Source: an uncultured Lachnospiraceae bacterium
GTDB taxonomy: Bacteria > Bacillota > Clostridia > Lachnospirales > Lachnospiraceae
Direction: 5' to 3'
Length of the DNA stretch: 19,284 bases
NCBI GenBank assembly: GCA_910586205.1
Contig: CAJUGD010000003.1
Span: forward strand, 1-19,284
How positions within the stretch are numbered: position 1 is the first letter of the stretch; each line of letters begins with the position of its first letter. This document shows positions 15,050 to 19,284 of this stretch, in pieces. The notes below the pieces were generated by a model. The model was given only the letters and a program-made list of their open reading frames with translations. It was not told where the DNA came from and did no database searches. Both the position numbers and the translations under genes were made by a program.

Positions 15050-16900
15050 ATGGCATTTCATGAGTCACAGCTTCAGGCAATCCAACATAAGGACGGGCCA
15101 ATGCTGGTTTTGGCGGGTCCGGGGTCTGGAAAGACTACTGTGATTACCCATCGGATCCAATATCTGGTAAAGGAGCATCAGGTGGAGCCGGGGAGTGTTT
15201 TGGTGATCACCTTTACAAAGGCAGCGGCGCAGGAGATGAAGCAGCGTTTTCAGATGCTGACAGAGGGGCGGAGGCTTCCGGTGAGCTTTGGTACGTTCCA
15301 TGGGGTGTTTTTCGGCATTTTAAGGCATGCTTATGGATATAGTGCGTCTAACATTATCCGGGAGGATCAGAGGATAGGGATTATCCGGGAGCTGATGGAG
15401 CGGTATCATGTGGACGTGGAGGATGAGGCGGATTTTGCCAATGGGATTCTGTCTGAGATCAGTGCGGTTAAGGGGGAAATGATCAGCCTGGACCATTATT
15501 ATTCGAAGAATTGTTCGGAGGAAATGTTTAAGAACCTGTATGAAGGATATATGGATGCACTGATTAGGCAGCGGCTGTTGGATTTTGATGATATGCTGGT
15601 TATGTGCTATGAGCTGTTTACGCAGAGAAAGGATATTCTGGCAGCGTGGCAGAACAAATATCGATATATTCTGGTAGATGAATTTCAGGATATAAACCGG
15701 ATTCAGTATGAGATTGTGAGGATGCTGGCAGCGCCGGAGAACAATCTTTTTATTGTGGGGGATGATGATCAGTCTATTTACCGCTTTCGTGGGGCCAAGC
15801 CTGAGATTATGCTGGGATTTATTAGGGATTATCCCCAGGCAAAGCAGACGCTTTTAGGAATAAACTATCGTTCTACGTCAGGAATCGTGGATGCGGCAGG
15901 GCGGTTGATCAGACATAATAAAACCCGGTATCAGAAGGAAATCCGTGCCTTTAGAGGGAATGGACGCCCAGTGGTCACTGCTGTGTGGGAGGATGCCAGG
16001 GCGGAGACAAAAGGAATCGTGGAGGAGCTGCAGGATTATATAAGGATGGGATATCACTGGTCAGACATGGCAGTGCTTTACCGAACCAACTTAGAGCCCA
16101 GGCTTTTGATGGAGCGGCTGATGGAATATAATATTCCTTTTCGGATGCGGGATACCCTGCCTAACTTGTACGAGCACTGGATTGCCCTGGATATTTGCGC
16201 CTATATGCGGATTGCCGGGGATGAATCCGCGAAAAGAGGAAGGGCCAAAAGAGCGGACGTGCTGAGGGTAATCAACCGGCCGAAGCGTTATGTGAACCGG
16301 GAGTCACTGGAGGGGAAGGAGATTTCCTGGAATGCGGTAAAAGCCTGGTATCAGGATAAGGGGTGGATGGTGGAGCGGATTGAACAGTTAGAGTATGATC
16401 TGAAGATGATCGGAAAGCTGGTTCCGGCCGCAGCCGTGAATTATATCCGCAAGGGAGTGGGGTATGACGAGTATTTGCGGGAGTATGCAGAGTATAGGAG
16501 GATGAAGCCGGAGGAGCTTTTGGAGGTGGCGGATCAGATTCAGGAAAGCGCTGGTGGTTTTGAGACGGCGGAAGACTGGTTTGGCCATATGGCGGAATAC
16601 GGGGAGCAGTTAAAAGCACAGGCAAGGAGCCTTGAACAAGATACGGATTGTGTGTCGCTTATGACTATGCACAGCTCTAAGGGGCTGGAGTTTCCTGTGG
16701 TATATATTCTGGATGCCAATGAGCGGGTGACGCCTCATCATAAAGCAGTTCTTGATGCAGATTTGGAGGAGGAGCGGCGGATGTTCTATGTAGCGATGAC
16801 TCGTGCCAAAGATCGGCTTCACGTGTGCTATGCAAAGGAACGGTATGGGAAGGAGCAGGAAAGGTCCAGGTTTATTGGGGAGTATTTGGGGGAAGGATAA
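15050..16900 (+). CDS. Superfamily 1 UvrD/PcrA-like ATP-dependent DNA helicase (short form)
   Basis: A 616-residue DNA helicase that would unwind DNA with 3'-5' polarity by family. Motifs in order are Walker A GPGSGKTT (residues 23-30), Ia TFTKAAAQEM, II VDEFQD, III VGDDDQSIYRFRGA, IV GINYRS, V TMHSSKGLEFP and VI FYVAMTRAKDR. All catalytic motifs are intact. It is about 100 residues shorter than typical PcrA/UvrD, so it looks like an accessory paralogue lacking the C-terminal extension rather than the housekeeping enzyme. The frame is open back to TTG 14948 inside the ybaK gene, but family similarity begins at MAFHESQLQAI and GGAGG (15034-15038) sits upstream of ATG 15050 with somewhat long spacing (11 nt). 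Confidence 0.92.
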   Translation: MAFHESQLQAIQHKDGPMLVLAGPGSGKTTVITHRIQYLVKEHQVEPGSVLVITFTKAAAQEMKQRFQMLTEGRRLPVSFGTFHGVFFGILRHAYGYSASNIIREDQRIGIIRELMERYHVDVEDEADFANGILSEISAVKGEMISLDHYYSKNCSEEMFKNLYEGYMDALIRQRLLDFDDMLVMCYELFTQRKDILAAWQNKYRYILVDEFQDINRIQYEIVRMLAAPENNLFIVGDDDQSIYRFRGAKPEIMLGFIRDYPQAKQTLLGINYRSTSGIVDAAGRLIRHNKTRYQKEIRAFRGNGRPVVTAVWEDARAETKGIVEELQDYIRMGYHWSDMAVLYRTNLEPRLLMERLMEYNIPFRMRDTLPNLYEHWIALDICAYMRIAGDESAKRGRAKRADVLRVINRPKRYVNRESLEGKEISWNAVKAWYQDKGWMVERIEQLEYDLKMIGKLVPAAAVNYIRKGVGYDEYLREYAEYRRMKPEELLEVADQIQESAGGFETAEDWFGHMAEYGEQLKAQARSLEQDTDCVSLMTMHSSKGLEFPVVYILDANERVTPHHKAVLDADLEEERRMFYVAMTRAKDRLHVCYAKERYGKEQERSRFIGEYLGEG

Positions 16901-16990
16901 TAGGGATATTTTAAGAGGGATATTTAGAGGAAGAAAAGGGAGCGGGCGGAAAGGGCTTGAATCCGGAAAGAATAGACGGAGGTAATTTGA

Positions 16991-17512
16991 ATGGGCTTTG
17001 TCCATATTTACTGCGGAGACGGAAAAGGAAAGACCTCGGCGGCGCTGGGGCTGGCCGTGCGGGCAGCAGGGCGCACAAAGCGGATATTATTGGTACGTTT
17101 CCTGAAAAATGAGGATTCTGGGGAAGTGCCGGCGCTGCGGCTGATTCCAGGGATAACCGTCATGCCCTGTGATCAGGAGTTTGGTTTTGTGTTTCAGATG
17201 GATCAGGAGAAAAAGACAAAGGCAGCAGAATACTTTCAGAGAAGATTTGAGCAGGCATGTCAGACAGCCGCGGAAGAAAAATATGATGTATTGATTTTAG
17301 ATGAGATTATGGCAGCCTGCAATTATGGGATGGTGAGAGAAGATGATGTGGCGGAATTTCTGGAGAAAAGGCCGGGAAGGCTGGAAGTGGTTTTGACCGG
17401 GAGAGAGCCTTCGGTCCGACTGATGGAGCTGGCAGATTATATTTCAGAGATTTGTATGAGAAAGCATCCCTTTGAAAAGGGAATTGCAGCACGGGAGGGC
17501 ATTGAGTATTAA
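16991..17512 (+). CDS. cobO: Cob(I)yrinic acid a,c-diamide / cob(I)alamin adenosyltransferase (CobA/CobO/BtuR type)
   Basis: A 173-residue cytoplasmic enzyme that transfers the 5'-deoxyadenosyl group of ATP to the cobalt of corrinoids, making adenosylcobalamin. The P-loop GDGKGKTS at residues 9-16 follows the typical FVHIYC beta strand. VLILDEIMAACNYGMV is the family's second signature and VLTGREPS lies near the C-terminus. It is slightly shorter than E. coli BtuR because the N-terminal extension is missing, as is common in Clostridia. CGGAGGT at 16977-16983 precedes ATG 16991. It lies 90 bp after the helicase gene. No other corrinoid gene or B12 riboswitch is seen in the window, so it may act in salvage. 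Confidence 0.93.
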   Translation: MGFVHIYCGDGKGKTSAALGLAVRAAGRTKRILLVRFLKNEDSGEVPALRLIPGITVMPCDQEFGFVFQMDQEKKTKAAEYFQRRFEQACQTAAEEKYDVLILDEIMAACNYGMVREDDVAEFLEKRPGRLEVVLTGREPSVRLMELADYISEICMRKHPFEKGIAAREGIEY

Positions 17513-17549
17513 GAATATGTTTGCATTTGGCTTTTATGGAAAATATTGT

Positions 17550-17578
17550 TTGCGTAATTGGCAGATAAGGTGTAAAAT
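17550..17578 (+). promoter_or_regulatory. Candidate promoter for the DUF1292 gene
   Basis: TTGCGT (17550-17555) and TAAAAT (17573-17578) are 17 bp apart, in the 163-bp gap after cobO. The resulting leader of about 90 nt holds a 7-bp hairpin (17590-17596 with 17613-17619, one wobble) without a T run. Its function, if any, is unknown. Confidence 0.6.
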
Positions 17579-17675
17579 GAAAACAGAGACAGTAGCTTGA
17601 GAAATATTAGAGGCTGCTGCAAAAGATGCGTCCCTGACGGGGTAATGAATAAAACACAAAGGAGAGACTCATTAT

Positions 17676-18002
17676 ATGGAAGAAAATCCGGTTGTAGAGC
17701 AGGATATGGAGCAGGAGGAGGTAACGGTTACTCTGACTCTGGATGATGGAAGTCAGTTGGAATGTGTTGTGCTGACGATTTTTGATGCAGGAGAGCGGGA
17801 ATATATTGCTTTGCTTCCCATGGACAGCGAGGAGACAGACGAGGGTGAGGTTTATCTGTATCGTTATACAGAGGATGCAGACGGCAATCCGAATCTGGAG
17901 AACATTGAGAGCGACGAAGAATACGATATTGTAGCAGAGGCTTTTGATGAGCTGTTAGACGAACAGGAGTATGACGAGCTGGTTGGAGAAGATGAGCTTT
18001 GA
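17676..18002 (+). CDS. DUF1292 domain protein (YrzB-like)
   Basis: A 108-residue, very acidic small protein. The middle part (TLTLDDGSQLECVVLTIFDAGEREYIALLPMD, then EVYLYRYTED, in separate strands) is typical of DUF1292, a family widespread in Firmicutes with no known biochemical role. AAAGGAGAG at about 17658-17666 precedes ATG 17676. It has its own candidate promoter and is followed immediately by a terminator, so it appears monocistronic. There are no membrane segments. Confidence 0.9.
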   Translation: MEENPVVEQDMEQEEVTVTLTLDDGSQLECVVLTIFDAGEREYIALLPMDSEETDEGEVYLYRYTEDADGNPNLENIESDEEYDIVAEAFDELLDEQEYDELVGEDEL

Positions 18003-18037
18003 GAAAAAGCAGCTTGACGGAAGGCTGATTTTTCTTT
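18003..18037 (+). terminator. Terminator of the DUF1292 gene
   Basis: GAAAAAGCAGC (18003-18013) pairs with GCTGATTTTTC (18024-18034) with one mismatch, followed by TTT. It starts at the base after the stop codon. Its 10-nt loop contains the -35 box of the next promoter. Confidence 0.7.
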
Positions 18038-18042
18038 ATACT
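18014..18042 (+). promoter_or_regulatory. Sigma-A promoter for the larBC transcript
   Basis: TTGACG (18014-18019) and TATACT (18037-18042) are separated by exactly 17 bp, one of the best plus-strand matches in the window. The -35 occupies the first six bases of the upstream terminator loop. Transcription from about 18049 would produce a leader of about 247 nt before larB. Confidence 0.7.
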
Positions 18043-18135
18043 ACATCTATTGGGCGGCACAAGCAGCCGGCAGATGCAGAAGTATCCATATAGATTGTTT
18101 GGGCCGTTATTACAGGCAGTAAAGTACAGGAACAC

Positions 18136-18195
18136 GATACCAGGAAGGTAGCGGATATTCATCAGGGAATATCGGTTGAATTTCTGGTATTTTTG
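18136..18195 (+). terminator. Nested hairpin with T run in the larB leader (possible attenuator)
   Basis: The outer stem ATACCAGGAA (18137-18146) pairs with TTTCTGGTAT (18181-18190) over 10 bp with one G-U pair. The inner stem GATATTC (18154-18160) pairs perfectly with GAATATC (18167-18173) over a 6-nt loop. The T run (18190-18194) follows at once, as in an intrinsic terminator. Confidence 0.55.
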
Positions 18196-18232
18196 TATGT
18201 GGGGGCAGAAGTCAGACTTTTATTTATGGCAG

Positions 18233-18250
18233 TGCCGCCAAAACGCGGCA
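18233..18250 (+). other. GC-rich hairpin upstream of the larB ribosome binding site
   Basis: TGCCGC (18233-18238) pairs perfectly with GCGGCA (18245-18250) around the loop CAAAAC. It lies about 35 nt before the ribosome binding site and has no T run, so it is not a terminator. It may be part of the leader fold. Confidence 0.45.
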
Positions 18251-18295
18251 TGGGGGTCGCTCTGAAAGGATTGGATTGGGCAGGAGGATGCACAA

Positions 18296-19039
18296 ATGGA
18301 TGTAGGAAAATTACTCAGACAGGTAAAGGATGGAGAGGTGGAGATTTCTGAGGCAGAGGAATTGCTGAAGAATCTTCCCTATGAGGAGATGGGATATGCG
18401 AAGCTGGATTTTCACCGGAAGCTGCGTACCGGATTTGGGGAAACGGTGTTCTGCCAGGGAAAACCAGATGAATACTTGATAGAGATCTACCAGAGAATCT
18501 ATGATAGGGATGGGGAGGTGTTGGGAACAAGGGCAACAAAAGAACAGTATGAGCTGGTGAAACGCAGGATTTCCCAGGTGGTATATGACCCGGTTTCACG
18601 GATTTTAAAAATCGAGCGGGAGGGGAAGGAGCGAAAGGGCAATGTGATTGTCTGTACAGGAGGCACGGCGGATATTCCGGTGGCAGAGGAAGCGGCACAG
18701 ACAGCAGAATATTTTGGGTGTATGGTTGATCGGATCTATGATGTAGGGGTAGCAGGGATTCACCGTTTGCTCTCGAAGCGGGAGCGGCTGGCAGGAGCTA
18801 ACTGTATTGTGGCGGCTGCAGGAATGGAGGGAGCTCTTGGAACAGTGGTGGCAGGTCTGGTAGAATGTCCGGTGATTGCAGTGCCCACATCCGTGGGATA
18901 CGGGGCGTCTTTTCATGGGCTTTCGGCGCTTCTGACCATGATTAATTCTTGTGCAAACGGAATTTCCGTTGTAAATATTGACAATGGATACGGCGCCGGA
19001 TATGTGGCGACGCAAATAAACAGATTGGCGGTAAGGTAA
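18296..19039 (+). CDS. larB: LarB, nickel-pincer cofactor biosynthesis (NaAD carboxylase/hydrolase)
   Basis: A 247-residue cytoplasmic protein. LarB carboxylates and hydrolyses nicotinic acid adenine dinucleotide, the first step in making the nickel-pincer nucleotide cofactor used by LarA-type racemases and epimerases. The C-terminal half is PurE/AIR-carboxylase-like (VIVCTGGTADIPVAEEAA, then a DVGVAGIHR segment, VAAAGMEGALGTVVAGL and PTSVGYGASFHG). The N-terminal helices and the TRATKEQYELVK segment are typical of LarB. Length is normal. AGGAGG just before ATG 18296 supports this start. One base separates its stop from larC, so the two are translationally linked. The partner enzymes LarE and LarA are not in the window. 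Confidence 0.93.
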   Translation: MDVGKLLRQVKDGEVEISEAEELLKNLPYEEMGYAKLDFHRKLRTGFGETVFCQGKPDEYLIEIYQRIYDRDGEVLGTRATKEQYELVKRRISQVVYDPVSRILKIEREGKERKGNVIVCTGGTADIPVAEEAAQTAEYFGCMVDRIYDVGVAGIHRLLSKRERLAGANCIVAAAGMEGALGTVVAGLVECPVIAVPTSVGYGASFHGLSALLTMINSCANGISVVNIDNGYGAGYVATQINRLAVR

Positions 19040-19040
19040 A

Positions 19041-19284
19041 ATGGGAAAAATACTTTATTTGGAATGTAATTCTGGAATCAGCGGGGATATGACAGTGGGA
19101 GCCCTTTTGGATTTGGGGGCTGACCAGGAGGTGCTAAAAAAAGCGTTGGACAGCATGGGGCTTGACGGGTATCATCTTCATTTTGGCAGGAAGGAAGTCT
19201 GCGGACTGGATGCGTTTGATTTTGATGTTCACTTGGAAGAACATCATGATATGCATATGGAATCCCACGAACACAGCCATGGAG
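19041..19284 (+). CDS. larC: LarC, nickel insertion protein, N-terminal part (truncated by window end)
   Basis: The first 81 codons of a gene that continues past the window. The start matches LarC: MGKILYLECNSGISGDM, then GALLDLGAD. LarC inserts nickel into the pyridinium-3,5-bisthiocarboxylic acid mononucleotide in a CTP-dependent step. A histidine-rich stretch (HHDMHMESHEHSHG) begins near residue 68 and is likely to bind nickel. The start is 1 bp after the larB stop, with GGTAAGG as ribosome binding site within larB. Confidence 0.92.
   Translation, partial: MGKILYLECNSGISGDMTVGALLDLGADQEVLKKALDSMGLDGYHLHFGRKEVCGLDAFDFDVHLEEHHDMHMESHEHSHG

Larger units (their letters stand above)
18049..18295 (+). 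promoter_or_regulatory. Long structured leader of larB, candidate cis-regulatory RNA
   Basis: This gene-free stretch lies between the promoter and larB. It contains a possible GGC/GCC stem near 18055-18070 and a 25-codon ORF (18074-18151) without a clear ribosome binding site. A nested hairpin with a T run follows at 18136-18195, then a perfect 6-bp hairpin at 18233-18250. The larB ribosome binding site AGGAGG lies at about 18282-18288. I could not match it to T-box, cobalamin, Moco, NiCo, ZTP or other riboswitch consensus sequences by eye. Confidence 0.45.

Noticed and set aside
18956..18970. Palindrome AACGGAA-T-TTCCGTT with an adjacent TGCAAACG
   Set aside because: It lies inside the conserved larB coding region; probably coincidental rather than an operator.

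Overview
The window looks like an ordinary chromosomal segment of a Gram-positive Clostridia species, most likely Lachnospiraceae. The reasons are strong AAGGAGG-type ribosome binding sites, sigma-A-like promoters, moderate GC content, and a gene complement typical of gut Firmicutes (GLUG surface protein, DUF1292, DUF554, larBC). All assignments rest on motifs read by eye; no database search was run. There are no tRNA or rRNA genes, CRISPR arrays, transposases or phage genes.

Region 1 (1-5434). The tail of an upstream gene overlaps a roughly 1000-residue exported GLUG-repeat protein whose repeat array is interrupted by a long charged helical insert. It shares a bidirectional terminator with a convergent HAD hydrolase. 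That gene is divergent from gltX (glutamyl-tRNA synthetase).

Region 2 (5446-14375). This is an alpha-glucoside utilisation locus. A LacI-family regulator (minus strand) is divergent from a DUF554 membrane protein. Downstream on the plus strand come a glucose/maltose-type PTS permease with domain order IIA-IIC-IIB, an endonuclease/exonuclease/phosphatase-fold protein that I interpret as a MapP-like maltose-6'-phosphate phosphatase, MalQ, and a GH13 alpha-glucosidase. The inferred route is PTS uptake of maltose as maltose-6'-P, dephosphorylation to maltose, then MalQ disproportionation plus alpha-glucosidase hydrolysis. No GH4 phospho-glucosidase or GH65 maltose phosphorylase is present in the window. 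TGCAA/TTGCA operator-like palindromes occur at the lacI/DUF554 divergon, at the PTS promoter and upstream of the alpha-glucosidase, which suggests a local LacI regulon.

Region 3 (14376-19284). A YbaK-type aminoacyl-tRNA deacylase, a short UvrD/PcrA-like helicase, a cobalamin adenosyltransferase, a DUF1292 protein, and larB followed by the start of larC (nickel-pincer cofactor biosynthesis) all lie on the plus strand. The most unusual regulatory signal is upstream of larB. A consensus-like promoter has its -35 box in the loop of the preceding gene's terminator and would produce a leader of about 247 nt. That leader contains a two-part hairpin with a U run and matches no riboswitch class I recognise.
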